Positions 50,124 through 58,009 of a DNA stretch of 64,000 nucleotides are shown here, piece after piece (position 1 is the first letter of the stretch; every line of letters begins with the position of its first letter). Below the pieces are notes generated by a model. The model searched no databases. It worked only from the letters and a program-made list of their open reading frames with translations, and had not been told where the DNA came from. The stretch covers positions 77,789 through 141,788 of the forward strand of contig CAZCGW010000003.1 of the NCBI GenBank assembly GCA_964498255.1, in the 5' to 3' direction. The position numbers and the translations under genes were made by a program. Origin of the DNA: Fluviibacter sp964498255. GTDB taxonomy: Bacteria; Pseudomonadota; Gammaproteobacteria; Burkholderiales; Rhodocyclaceae.

Positions 50124-52880
50124 ATGGAAAAGAACACCGTCCTCGAGTTCGCCAGCGAACTCAAAATGGCAGCAGAAGTACTGCTGGAGCAACTGAATAA
50201 AGCAGGCGTCAGCAAATCGGCCACCACCGACACGCTCAGCGCTTCGGATAAAAATAGTCTGCTGGATTTTCTACGTGCATCGCACGGCGAAGGCCAGGCT
50301 GCGTCTAACCGTATTACGCTCACCCGTAAATCGACCTCGGCCCTTAAAGCCCAGGATGCAACAGGTAAGACCCGTACCGTTCAGGTAGAAGTGCGTAAAA
50401 AGCGCGTGCTGGTAAAGCGTGACACACCGGAAACCCCGGAAGTCGCAGCAGCACCGGTAGCACCTGTTGAAACGCCAGCCGTTGTGCCGGAACCGGTGGT
50501 TGAAGTTGTTGTACCGGTTGTGGAAGTTGCGCCAGAGCCAATCGTTGAAGCGGTTGTCGAAGTGGCGCCCGTGGTTGAAGTGGCTCCAGAACCAGAACCT
50601 GTGGTTGAAGCCGCAGCACCGGTTGTTGAAGAAGCGCCTGCAGAAAAAACTGAAGAGAAGCCTGCCCAGAAGCTGGTTAAGAAAGTTGCTGTCAGAACGA
50701 AGGCCTCTTTCCTTGATGAGAAAGAACTGGCTGCGCGTAAAGCGGAAGAAGATCGCTACGCACAACTGCGCGCCCGTCAGGAGCAGGATCGTCTTGATCG
50801 CGAAAACCGCGAAAAAGATCTCGTACGTCTGCGTGAAGAAGCCGCTGCCAAACAGGCAGCCCTGAAGACTGCTGAAGAAAATCGCAAAGCAGCCAGTACT
50901 GCTGCCCAAGCCGCGCCGGAAGAGCGTCGTGATGGTGGCCGTGATGGTAAGGGTCGTAATGATCGCGATGATCAGCGTGGCAGCAAGGGCGGTCGTGATC
51001 AGAAGGGTGGCGCTGGCCGCGGTGGTAATGCCGGCGGTTGGAAGATGGGTGGCAGAAAAGGTGACAAACGTCATCAGTCATCGTCTGACGAAGCGCATTC
51101 CTTTAATGCACCGACCGAACCGGTTGTGCGTGAAGTTCACGTGCCTGAGACCATCTCTGTAGCCGACCTGGCTCACAAGATGTCGGTGAAAGCCACCGAA
51201 GTGATCAAAGCCCTGATGAAGATGGGTTCGATGGTCACCATCAACCAGGTGCTGGATCAGGACACGGCCATGATTGTGGTCGAAGAAATGGGCCATAAAG
51301 CCCTGGCTGCCAAGCTGGATGATCCGGATGCATTCCTGGTGGATGAAACCGAACACGTCGATGTAGAAGCCAAACCGCGTGCCCCAGTCGTCACGGTGAT
51401 GGGTCACGTCGACCACGGTAAGACCTCGCTGCTCGACTACATTCGTCGCAGTCGTGTGGCCAGCGGCGAAGCCGGCGGCATTACACAACACATCGGTGCC
51501 TACCACGTAGAAACCGAACGCGGCATGATCACCTTCCTGGATACCCCGGGTCACGAAGCCTTTACGGCCATGCGTGCTCGTGGTGCCAAGGCAACGGATA
51601 TCGTCATTCTGGTGTGTGCTGCTGATGATGGTGTGATGCCACAAACGCGTGAAGCAATTCACCACGCCAAAGCAGCCGGTGTACCGATTGTTGTGGCCAT
51701 CACCAAGATTGATAAGCCGGAAGCCAACGCAGATCGCGTCAAGCAGGAACTGGTCTCTGAAGAAGTCGTGCCGGAAGAATACGGTGGCGATTCGCCATTC
51801 GTGTCGGTATCGGCCAAATCGGGTCAGGGCATCGACGAACTGCTTGAGCAAGTACTCCTGCAGGCCGAAGTTCTGGAACTGAAGGCGCCGGTTGAAACTA
51901 CCGCAAAGGGTCTGATCATTGAAGCCCGTCTCGACAAGGGTCGCGGTGTGGTCGCCACCATGCTGGTACAGCAAGGTACCCTGAACAAGGGTGACGTACT
52001 GCTGGCCGGTTCGGTCTTCGGTCGCGTTCGCGCCATGCTCGATGAAAACGGTAAACCGATTGAATCGGCAGGTCCGTCGATCCCGGTAGAAATTCTGGGT
52101 CTGTCGGATGTGCCAGGTGCCGGTGAAGATGCCATGGTGCTGGCTGATGAACGTAAGGCGCGTGAAATCGCGCTGTACCGTCAGGGCAAGTTCCGCGAAG
52201 TGAAGCTCGCACGTCAGCAAGCACACAAGATGGAAACGATCATGGATCAGATGACGGAAGGCGAAGTGAAGACCTTGCCGCTGATCATCAAGGCCGACGT
52301 ACAGGGTTCGCAAGAAGCCCTGGTGCAATCGCTGGTTAAACTCTCTACCGATGAAGTACGTGTCAACGTCATTCACTCGGCAGTGGGTGGTATTACCGAA
52401 AGCGACGTCAATCTGGCCTCAGCCTCCAAGGCTGTGATCATTGGCTTCAACGTACGTGCTGATGCCAATACACGTAAGATCGCCGAAGGTATGGATGTCG
52501 ACATCCGTTACTACCAGGTGATCTACGACGCCGTTGACGAAGTACGCGCCGCACTGTCGGGCATGCTGTCGCCAGAGCGTAAGGAACAAACACTGGGTCT
52601 GGTCGAGATCCGCGAAATCTTCCGTGTGCCGAAGATCGGTGCCATTGCCGGTTGTATGGTGCTGGAAGGCATCGTCAAGCGTCAGTGCCGCGTCCGTCTG
52701 CTTCGCGACAACATCGTACTGCACGATGGCGAACTCGATTCGCTGCGTCGCTTTAAGGATGACGTCAAGGAAGTGCGTGAAGGTTTCGAGTGCGGTCTAT
52801 CTGTCAAGAACTTCAACGACATCCAGGTGGGCGATAAGCTGGAAGCCTACGAAATTCTGGAAGTGGCTCGGACCCTGTAA
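50124..52880 (+). CDS. infB: Translation initiation factor IF-2
   Basis: A 918-residue GTPase that brings initiator tRNA to the 30S subunit and promotes subunit joining. The N-terminus has the IF-2N domain (VLEFASELKMAAEVLLEQL), then a ~200-residue low-complexity linker of Val/Glu/Pro repeats and a Lys/Arg/Gly-rich stretch. The G domain starts near residue 425 with G1 GHVDHGKTSLLDYI, G3 DTPGHEAF and G4 ITKIDKP. The C-terminal beta-barrel domains follow (VVATMLVQQGTLNKGD; EGIVKRQCRVRLLRDN). The GTG/ATG issue does not arise: ATG 50124 has CGGAG 8 bases before it. rbfA follows after 2 bases. Confidence 0.97.
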   Translation: MEKNTVLEFASELKMAAEVLLEQLNKAGVSKSATTDTLSASDKNSLLDFLRASHGEGQAASNRITLTRKSTSALKAQDATGKTRTVQVEVRKKRVLVKRDTPETPEVAAAPVAPVETPAVVPEPVVEVVVPVVEVAPEPIVEAVVEVAPVVEVAPEPEPVVEAAAPVVEEAPAEKTEEKPAQKLVKKVAVRTKASFLDEKELAARKAEEDRYAQLRARQEQDRLDRENREKDLVRLREEAAAKQAALKTAEENRKAASTAAQAAPEERRDGGRDGKGRNDRDDQRGSKGGRDQKGGAGRGGNAGGWKMGGRKGDKRHQSSSDEAHSFNAPTEPVVREVHVPETISVADLAHKMSVKATEVIKALMKMGSMVTINQVLDQDTAMIVVEEMGHKALAAKLDDPDAFLVDETEHVDVEAKPRAPVVTVMGHVDHGKTSLLDYIRRSRVASGEAGGITQHIGAYHVETERGMITFLDTPGHEAFTAMRARGAKATDIVILVCAADDGVMPQTREAIHHAKAAGVPIVVAITKIDKPEANADRVKQELVSEEVVPEEYGGDSPFVSVSAKSGQGIDELLEQVLLQAEVLELKAPVETTAKGLIIEARLDKGRGVVATMLVQQGTLNKGDVLLAGSVFGRVRAMLDENGKPIESAGPSIPVEILGLSDVPGAGEDAMVLADERKAREIALYRQGKFREVKLARQQAHKMETIMDQMTEGEVKTLPLIIKADVQGSQEALVQSLVKLSTDEVRVNVIHSAVGGITESDVNLASASKAVIIGFNVRADANTRKIAEGMDVDIRYYQVIYDAVDEVRAALSGMLSPERKEQTLGLVEIREIFRVPKIGAIAGCMVLEGIVKRQCRVRLLRDNIVLHDGELDSLRRFKDDVKEVREGFECGLSVKNFNDIQVGDKLEAYEILEVARTL

Positions 52881-52882
52881 GC

Positions 52883-53284
52883 ATGAAGCGTGGTCCACAA
52901 CGCGGGTTTGCCCGGACGGATCGGGTGGCGGAGCAAATCCGCCGCGATCTGTCCGAGCTGATTCGCACAGAGCTGCGCGATCCGCGTGTACAGCAGGTAT
53001 CGATTACGGCAGTGGAAGTCACGCCGGATTATGCCCATGCCAAGATCTTCTACACGGCTCTGGTCGCTGCAACAGAACGCGAAGCGCTGGCCAAGGGTCT
53101 GCAACGCGCCGCCGGTTTTCTGCGTCACGAACTTTCGCGTCAACTGTTGTTGCGTACCGTGCCTGAACTGCATTTCGAATATGACACCTCGGTCGAGCGC
53201 GGTATCAGCCTGTCTTCGCTGATCGATACCGCGGTTTCCCGTACGGCTGATGATGCAGACGAAGAGTTGCCTGCCAAGGATTAA
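52883..53284 (+). CDS. rbfA: Ribosome-binding factor A
   Basis: A 133-residue 30S-maturation and cold-adaptation factor with a KH-like fold. The start RTDRVAEQIRRDLSELIRTELRDPRV and the VTPDYAHAKIFYTAL segment are the family hallmarks, and the typical acidic C-terminal tail (DDADEELPAKD) is present. It lies directly between infB (2-base gap) and truB (2-base gap), the canonical order. Confidence 0.96.
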   Translation: MKRGPQRGFARTDRVAEQIRRDLSELIRTELRDPRVQQVSITAVEVTPDYAHAKIFYTALVAATEREALAKGLQRAAGFLRHELSRQLLLRTVPELHFEYDTSVERGISLSSLIDTAVSRTADDADEELPAKD

Positions 53285-53286
53285 AT

Positions 53287-54288
53287 TTGTCGTTTGAGGA
53301 TTTGCCCATCATTCCGCGCCCGGATTCCTGGCGAAATCTCGATGGGGTTGTCTTGCTGGATAAACCGGTTGGCTTAACGTCTAACCAGGCGCTGCAATGG
53401 TGCCGCCGTCTGTTTGCGGCTAACAAGGGTGGCCATACCGGTACCCTCGATCCTTTTGCCACCGGTGTATTGCCGCTGTGCCTGGGCGAAGCCACCAAGT
53501 TTTCTGCTGATCTGCTCAACGCCGATAAAACCTATCTGGCCACAGTACGTTTTGGTCAGCGTACCGATACCGGTGATCTCACCGGCACAATCACAGAAAC
53601 AACCGATCAGTTGCCCACGCCGGAACAACTGCAAAGCAATCTGGAACAATTTACCGGGGACTCGGAACAGATTCCCCCCATGTATTCCGCGCTCAAGCGC
53701 GATGGTCAGCCGCTCTACAAACTAGCCCGTGCCGGGATAGAAGTTGAACGCCAACCCCGCAAAATCCACCTGCAGGATTTAGTCTGGTCTGCGCTGGAAA
53801 CCAATCAGGCGGGCAGGGTAGTCACTGCCAACCTGTCGGTCCGTTGCAGCAAAGGCACCTACATCCGCACGCTGGCTGAAGATATCGCTGTTGCCGTAGG
53901 CAGCGTGGCGCATCTGGTAGCACTTCGCCGTACCCGCGTAGGCGACGTTTCCCTGGAAGGCTGTCGTACGCTGGATGATCTGGTTGTCGAGGTAGGCAAA
54001 CTCAACCTGCAAGGTACGCCGACGGATGCGCAATTGATCGCTAAAGGCCTGTTGCAGCCCGCAGACTTTCTGGTAAAAAACCTGCCGCAGCTGGAAATTA
54101 CCGACCAACAGGCCATTCTTTGCCGCCACGGTAATCCGTTCAAAGCAGAAGCCGGACAAACACTGGTATCTGGCAATACCGTTCGTATCTATCTCGCCGA
54201 CCGATTCATCGGGGTGGGGCAGGTCGATGGCACTGGAAAAGACCAGAAAATTCAGCCAGTTCGCTTGGTATCCACATCAAATTCTTGA
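53287..54288 (+). CDS. truB: tRNA pseudouridine(55) synthase
   Basis: A 333-residue enzyme that makes pseudouridine 55 in the T-loop of all tRNAs. The catalytic segment GGHTGTLDPFATGVLPLCLG has the active Asp. Other motifs are GVVLLDKPVGLTSNQAL, YLATVRFGQRTDTGDLTG and CSKGTYIRTLAEDIAVAVG, followed by a C-terminal PUA domain. The start is TTG at 53287: AAGGA lies 6 bases before it, 2 bases separate it from the rbfA stop, and no better start precedes the conserved core. Confidence 0.94.
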   Translation: MSFEDLPIIPRPDSWRNLDGVVLLDKPVGLTSNQALQWCRRLFAANKGGHTGTLDPFATGVLPLCLGEATKFSADLLNADKTYLATVRFGQRTDTGDLTGTITETTDQLPTPEQLQSNLEQFTGDSEQIPPMYSALKRDGQPLYKLARAGIEVERQPRKIHLQDLVWSALETNQAGRVVTANLSVRCSKGTYIRTLAEDIAVAVGSVAHLVALRRTRVGDVSLEGCRTLDDLVVEVGKLNLQGTPTDAQLIAKGLLQPADFLVKNLPQLEITDQQAILCRHGNPFKAEAGQTLVSGNTVRIYLADRFIGVGQVDGTGKDQKIQPVRLVSTSNS

Positions 54289-54405
54289 TATACTTTCGAA
54301 TTCTTCGCAACCGGGTTTTCCGGGAGCGGTTTTAACCCCATCGGGGTAACCTGAATGTAGCTCTCTCAAACTGGGGCGCATTCGTCACTAAAAGGAAAGT
54401 TTGAC

Positions 54406-54675
54406 ATGACGCTAAATGCTCAAGGCAAAGCTGCCATCGTTGCTGATTACCAACGCACTCAAGGCGACACCGGTTCATCGGAAGTTCAAGTCGCGCTGCT
54501 GACTGCACGTATCAACGAACTGACTGGCCACTTTAAAGAACACAAGAAGGATCACCACTCGCGCCGCGGTCTGCTGCGTATGGTGAGCCGTCGCCGTAAG
54601 CTGCTGGACTATCTGAAGAATACCAATCTGGATAGCTACCGCACACTGATCGAACGTCTTGGCCTGCGTAAGTAA
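54406..54675 (+). CDS. rpsO: 30S ribosomal protein S15
   Basis: An 89-residue primary 16S rRNA-binding protein, exactly the usual length. GDTGSSEVQVALLTARINELTGHFKEHKKDHHSRRGLL and the C-terminal LIERLGLRK are canonical S15. The 117 bases between truB and rpsO include a hairpin of GGTTTTAACCCC / GGGGTAACC (54328-54351), a possible autoregulatory or RNA-processing element as in E. coli rpsO, where S15 binds its own leader. A terminator-like hairpin separates it from pnp. Confidence 0.98.
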   Translation: MTLNAQGKAAIVADYQRTQGDTGSSEVQVALLTARINELTGHFKEHKKDHHSRRGLLRMVSRRRKLLDYLKNTNLDSYRTLIERLGLRK

Positions 54676-54698
54676 TTACGTGCCAGCTGTTTAGCATT

Positions 54699-54730
54699 AC
54701 GGGCGCTCTCTCTGGAGAACGCCCGTTTTG
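54699..54730 (+). terminator. Hairpin terminator between rpsO and pnp
   Basis: Stem ACGGGCG / CGCCCGT with an inner TCTC/GAGA pairing, followed by TTTTGTTTTTG. In E. coli a partial terminator and an RNase III site lie at the same place, so read-through into pnp is likely. Confidence 0.75.
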
Positions 54731-54782
54731 TTTTTGTTGTCGTCGTTATTGTTGTTGTTATTGTTGAGAGGAAGAGAAAACA

Positions 54783-56903
54783 ATGAGTATGTTTGAAATT
54801 GCACGTGAAAGTATTCAGTACGGTGCCCACACCCTGACCCTGGAAACCGGCCATGTGGCCCGTCAGGCCAGCGGTTCGGTCATGGTTACTTATGATGACA
54901 CCGTTGTTCTGGTTACCGTGGTTGGTGCCAAGAAGGCTAAGGCAGGTCAGGACTTTTTCCCGCTGACCGTTGATTACGTTGAAAAGACCTACGCCGCCGG
55001 TAAGATTCCTGGTGGTTTCTTCAAGCGCGAAGGCCGTCCTTCGGAAAAAGAAACGCTCACATCGCGTCTGATCGACCGTCCACTGCGTCCGCTGTTCCCG
55101 GAAGGTTTCTATAACGAAGTCCAGATCGTTGCTACCGTCATGTCGATCAATCCTGAAGTGGATTCCGACATTCCTGCACTGATTGGCGCTTCGGCCGCTC
55201 TGGCCCTGTCGGGTATTCCGTTCAACGGCCCGGTTGGCGCTGCCCGCGTGGGTTACATCGACGGTCAATACGTTGTTAACCCATCGTCTTCGCAGATGAA
55301 GACCTCGCAAATGGACCTGATCGTTTCGGGTACCGAAGCTGCTGTACTGATGGTTGAATCCGAAGCACAAATGCTGTCGGAAGAAATCATGCTGGGTGGC
55401 GTGGTATTCGGTCACGAACAGCAACAAGCTGTTATCCAGATGATCAACCGTCTGGTTGAGTCTGCTGGCAAGCCAGAGTGGGATTGGCAGCCTGCACCGA
55501 AGGACGAAGCCCTGATCGCCATGGTTTCGGATTTTGCCAAGCCACGTCTGGAAGCTGCTTATAACGAGACTAGCAAGCAGGTTCGTAGCCAGAACCTCAA
55601 GACCATCTACGCTGATACCGAAGCCCAGTTCGCCAATGGCGAAAACGCCAACGGTACACCGGTTGATGCCAACACCATCGGCAACATCCTGTTTGATCTG
55701 GAAGCCGGTATCGTTCGTGGCCGCATCCTGTCGGGCGCACCACGTATCGATGGTCGCGACACCCGCACCGTTCGTCCGATCGAAATCAGCAACGGCGTAC
55801 TGCCACGCACCCACGGTTCTTCACTGTTTACCCGTGGCGAAACCCAGGCACTGGTTGTTGCCACGCTGGGCACCGGCCGTGATGAGCAGATCATCGACGC
55901 GCTGATGGGCGAGTACAAAGACCGCTTCCTGTTCCATTACAACATGCCTCCGTACGCCACTGGCGAATGCGGTCGTATGGGCGGCACCAAGCGCCGTGAA
56001 CTCGGCCACGGCCGTCTGGCCAAGCGTGCACTGGTTCCTGTGCTGCCATCGCCAGAAGAGTTCAGCTACACCATGCGTGTGGTTTCGGAAATTACCGAAT
56101 CGAACGGTTCGTCGTCCATGGCTTCGGTCTGTGGCGGCTGCCTGTCGCTGATGGACGCCGGTGTACCTCTGAAGGATCACGTGGCAGGTATCGCCATGGG
56201 CCTGATCAAAGACGGCGGCCGTTTTGCTGTGCTGACCGATATCCTGGGTGACGAAGATCACCTCGGCGATATGGACTTCAAGGTAGCCGGTACTGAAAAC
56301 GGTATCACCGCGCTGCAGATGGACATCAAGATCCAGGGCATCACCAAGGAAATCATGCAGGTTGCACTGGCCCAGGCCCGTGAAGCCCGTCTGCACATCC
56401 TCGGCCTGATGAAGGGCGCGATGGGCGAAGCCCGTACGGAAGTATCGACTTTCGCACCACGCCTGTACACCATGAAGATCAACCCTGAGAAGATCCGTGA
56501 TGTTATCGGTAAGGGCGGCGCCGTGATTCGTGCGCTGACCGAAGAAACCGGTACCACCATTGACATCCAGGACGACGGTACGATCACCATCGCCTCGACC
56601 AGTGGCGAAGCCGCTGAGCTGGCACGTGCCCGTATCCAGGCCATTACGGCTGAAGCCGAAGTCGGCGCCATCTACGAAGGCACCGTACTGAAGCTGCTGG
56701 ACTTCGGTGCCATCGTCAACGTTCTGCCAGGCAAGGACGGTCTGCTGCACATCTCGCAAATCGCTAACGAGCGTGTCGAGAAGGTATCGGACTACCTGCA
56801 AGAAGGCCAGGTCGTTCGCGTTAAGGTTCTGGAAACCGATGACCGCGGTCGTATCAAGCTGTCGATGAAGGCACTGCTGGAAGCTGCACCACCAGTCGCC
56901 TAA
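54783..56903 (+). CDS. pnp: Polyribonucleotide nucleotidyltransferase (PNPase)
   Basis: A 706-residue phosphorolytic 3'-5' exoribonuclease, core of the RNA degradosome. Two RNase PH domains (ETGHVARQASGSVMVTYDDT; EISNGVLPRTHGSSLFTRGETQ) flank a helical domain. The C-terminus has a KH domain (IRDVIGKGGAVIRALTEETG) and an S1 domain (GAIYEGTVLKLLDFGAIVN). The catalytic-site residues around GGCLSLMDAG and FKVAGTENGITALQMDIK are kept. It ends soon after the S1 domain without the long basic tail some species have. GAGAGG precedes the ATG after an unusual TTG-repeat leader. Confidence 0.98.
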   Translation: MSMFEIARESIQYGAHTLTLETGHVARQASGSVMVTYDDTVVLVTVVGAKKAKAGQDFFPLTVDYVEKTYAAGKIPGGFFKREGRPSEKETLTSRLIDRPLRPLFPEGFYNEVQIVATVMSINPEVDSDIPALIGASAALALSGIPFNGPVGAARVGYIDGQYVVNPSSSQMKTSQMDLIVSGTEAAVLMVESEAQMLSEEIMLGGVVFGHEQQQAVIQMINRLVESAGKPEWDWQPAPKDEALIAMVSDFAKPRLEAAYNETSKQVRSQNLKTIYADTEAQFANGENANGTPVDANTIGNILFDLEAGIVRGRILSGAPRIDGRDTRTVRPIEISNGVLPRTHGSSLFTRGETQALVVATLGTGRDEQIIDALMGEYKDRFLFHYNMPPYATGECGRMGGTKRRELGHGRLAKRALVPVLPSPEEFSYTMRVVSEITESNGSSSMASVCGGCLSLMDAGVPLKDHVAGIAMGLIKDGGRFAVLTDILGDEDHLGDMDFKVAGTENGITALQMDIKIQGITKEIMQVALAQAREARLHILGLMKGAMGEARTEVSTFAPRLYTMKINPEKIRDVIGKGGAVIRALTEETGTTIDIQDDGTITIASTSGEAAELARARIQAITAEAEVGAIYEGTVLKLLDFGAIVNVLPGKDGLLHISQIANERVEKVSDYLQEGQVVRVKVLETDDRGRIKLSMKALLEAAPPVA

Positions 56904-56957
56904 ATCGCCAAGGGTAGGGCAACCGGGTTGATCCCGGTCTGCCCAACCTGAAGCAAC

Positions 56958-56990
56958 AAAAAAGGCCAGTCGAAAGACTGGCCTTTTGCT
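56958..56990. terminator. Bidirectional terminator between pnp and dksA
   Basis: Perfect stem AAAAGGCCAGTC / GACTGGCCTTTT with a GAAA tetraloop, so it has an A tract on one side and a T tract on the other. It can terminate both pnp and the convergent dksA. Confidence 0.9.
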
Positions 56991-57010
56991 TTGGTGCGTT
57001 TGCCTAGAGC

Positions 57011-57556
57011 TTACTTGGCAGTCTGCTTCTCGCGCAGTTCTTCCAGCGTTTTGCAGTCAATGCATAGCGTGGCAGTAGGGCGGGCTTCCAGGCGCTGGAT
57101 ACCGATTTCGATTCCGCACTTGTCGCAGAAACCGTAATCATCGGCCTTGATGCGATCCAGCGTTTCTTCGATTTTCTTCACCAGCTTGCGTTCGCGATCG
57201 CGGTTGCGCAGTTCCAGTGCCATATCGGTTTCCTGGCTGGCGCGGTCATTCGGGTCGGCAAACACGGTTTGCTCATCCTGCATGGTGTGCACCGTACGTT
57301 CGATATCGGCCATCAGGTCACCCTTAAGGCTATCGAGGATATTGGCAAAGTGAGCCAGTTGCCCCTTGCTCATATATTCCTCGCCCTTTTTGGCGACATA
57401 CGGCTGGAACGAAGAGGAACCGTTATTCATGCTTTTAGCCGGGGCGGCTTTAGCGGCAGCCGGCTTTGCAACAGCTTTTTCGGCTGCTTTAGGCGCTGGC
57501 TTGGTGGTCTGGTTGGTTGCCTTAACAGCAGGCTTTGCAGTTTTAGAAGTTGCCAT
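57011..57556 (-). CDS. dksA: RNA polymerase-binding transcription factor DksA with Ala/Lys/Pro N-terminal extension
   Basis: A 181-residue secondary-channel factor that works with ppGpp to shut down rRNA and activate amino-acid promoters. The coiled-coil core starts at about residue 60 (EEYMSKGQLAHFANILDSLK) and keeps the acidic tip residues in TVFADPNDRASQETD. The four-Cys zinc finger is YGFCDKCGIEIG and ATLCIDCKTLEE. The first ~45 residues are an Ala/Lys/Pro-rich tail (KTAKPAVKATNQTTKPAPKA), giving a protein 30 residues longer than the 151-residue E. coli DksA. The ATG at 57556 is the only start giving this tail in frame. Confidence 0.93.
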   Translation of the reverse strand: MATSKTAKPAVKATNQTTKPAPKAAEKAVAKPAAAKAAPAKSMNNGSSSFQPYVAKKGEEYMSKGQLAHFANILDSLKGDLMADIERTVHTMQDEQTVFADPNDRASQETDMALELRNRDRERKLVKKIEETLDRIKADDYGFCDKCGIEIGIQRLEARPTATLCIDCKTLEELREKQTAK

Positions 57557-57746
57557 GAGTTTCTTGAAAGATGGGCAAAAGTGGAGCTACGAAAACCCTT
57601 AATCCTAACACAGCCTTTGCCTTAAATTACTACCGGTAAATTACGGCAAGTTATTGTTATGACTTTGGCATTTTAAGAGCGTTGTCGGGTTGCCATTGGC
57701 TGCCGTTGGCCTATCATGACGAACATTACATCTGGAGGTATCTGCC

Positions 57747-58004
57747 ATGGCTAAAAAACTTACCGTCTCTATCGAACTTGAACTGACAGTGCCGGATGAC
57801 TGGCAGATTGTAGAAACCGAAGATGGCATCGGCGTACTTAAGATCGCTCCGGATCAGTACCTGGATCTCACCTTTGAACCCATGGTCACCTCCGATATCG
57901 AAGGCTCGTGGACCAACGCCGTGACCGAAGACTTCATGGAAGAGCTGATGGACATGGTTGAAGCCGAGTCCGTGGCCTACGAACTGAAGCAGACGCTCAA
58001 CTAA
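57747..58004 (+). CDS. Small acidic protein of unknown function, upstream of selO
   Basis: An 85-residue acidic protein that I do not recognise. It starts MAKKLTVSIELELTVPDDWQ, continues IVETEDGIGVLKIAPDQYLD, and ends in an acidic, Met-rich, probably helical segment (EDFMEELMDMVEAESVAYEL). There is no signal peptide, membrane segment or cysteine. TGGAGG 9 bases before the ATG is a strong ribosome site, so it is probably translated well. The stop is 5 bases before selO, so the two are almost certainly one operon. The N-terminal half could form a beta-sheet, and the whole protein might bind a partner such as SelO, but nothing in the sequence proves a role. Confidence 0.75.
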   Translation: MAKKLTVSIELELTVPDDWQIVETEDGIGVLKIAPDQYLDLTFEPMVTSDIEGSWTNAVTEDFMEELMDMVEAESVAYELKQTLN

Positions 58005-58009
58005 GATCT

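Noticed and set aside
50450..50660. Val/Glu/Pro repeats in IF-2 as a separate mobile or phase-variable element
   Set aside because: Low-complexity linkers of this kind are normal between the N-terminal and G domains of IF-2; the repeats are degenerate at DNA level.
51697..51717. G4 motif of IF-2 read as TKID instead of NKID, as a loss of function
   Set aside because: Both Asn and Thr occur at this position in translational GTPases, so it is not unusual.
51078..52376. A 432-codon open frame antisense to infB
   Set aside because: It is a mirror of the conserved IF-2 G domain with no ribosome site or known motif.
54636..56801. Two long open frames antisense to rpsO/pnp (392 and 326 codons)
   Set aside because: Both are shadows of the pnp coding sequence; the first also translates the TTG repeat leader into a low-complexity Thr/Ile tail.
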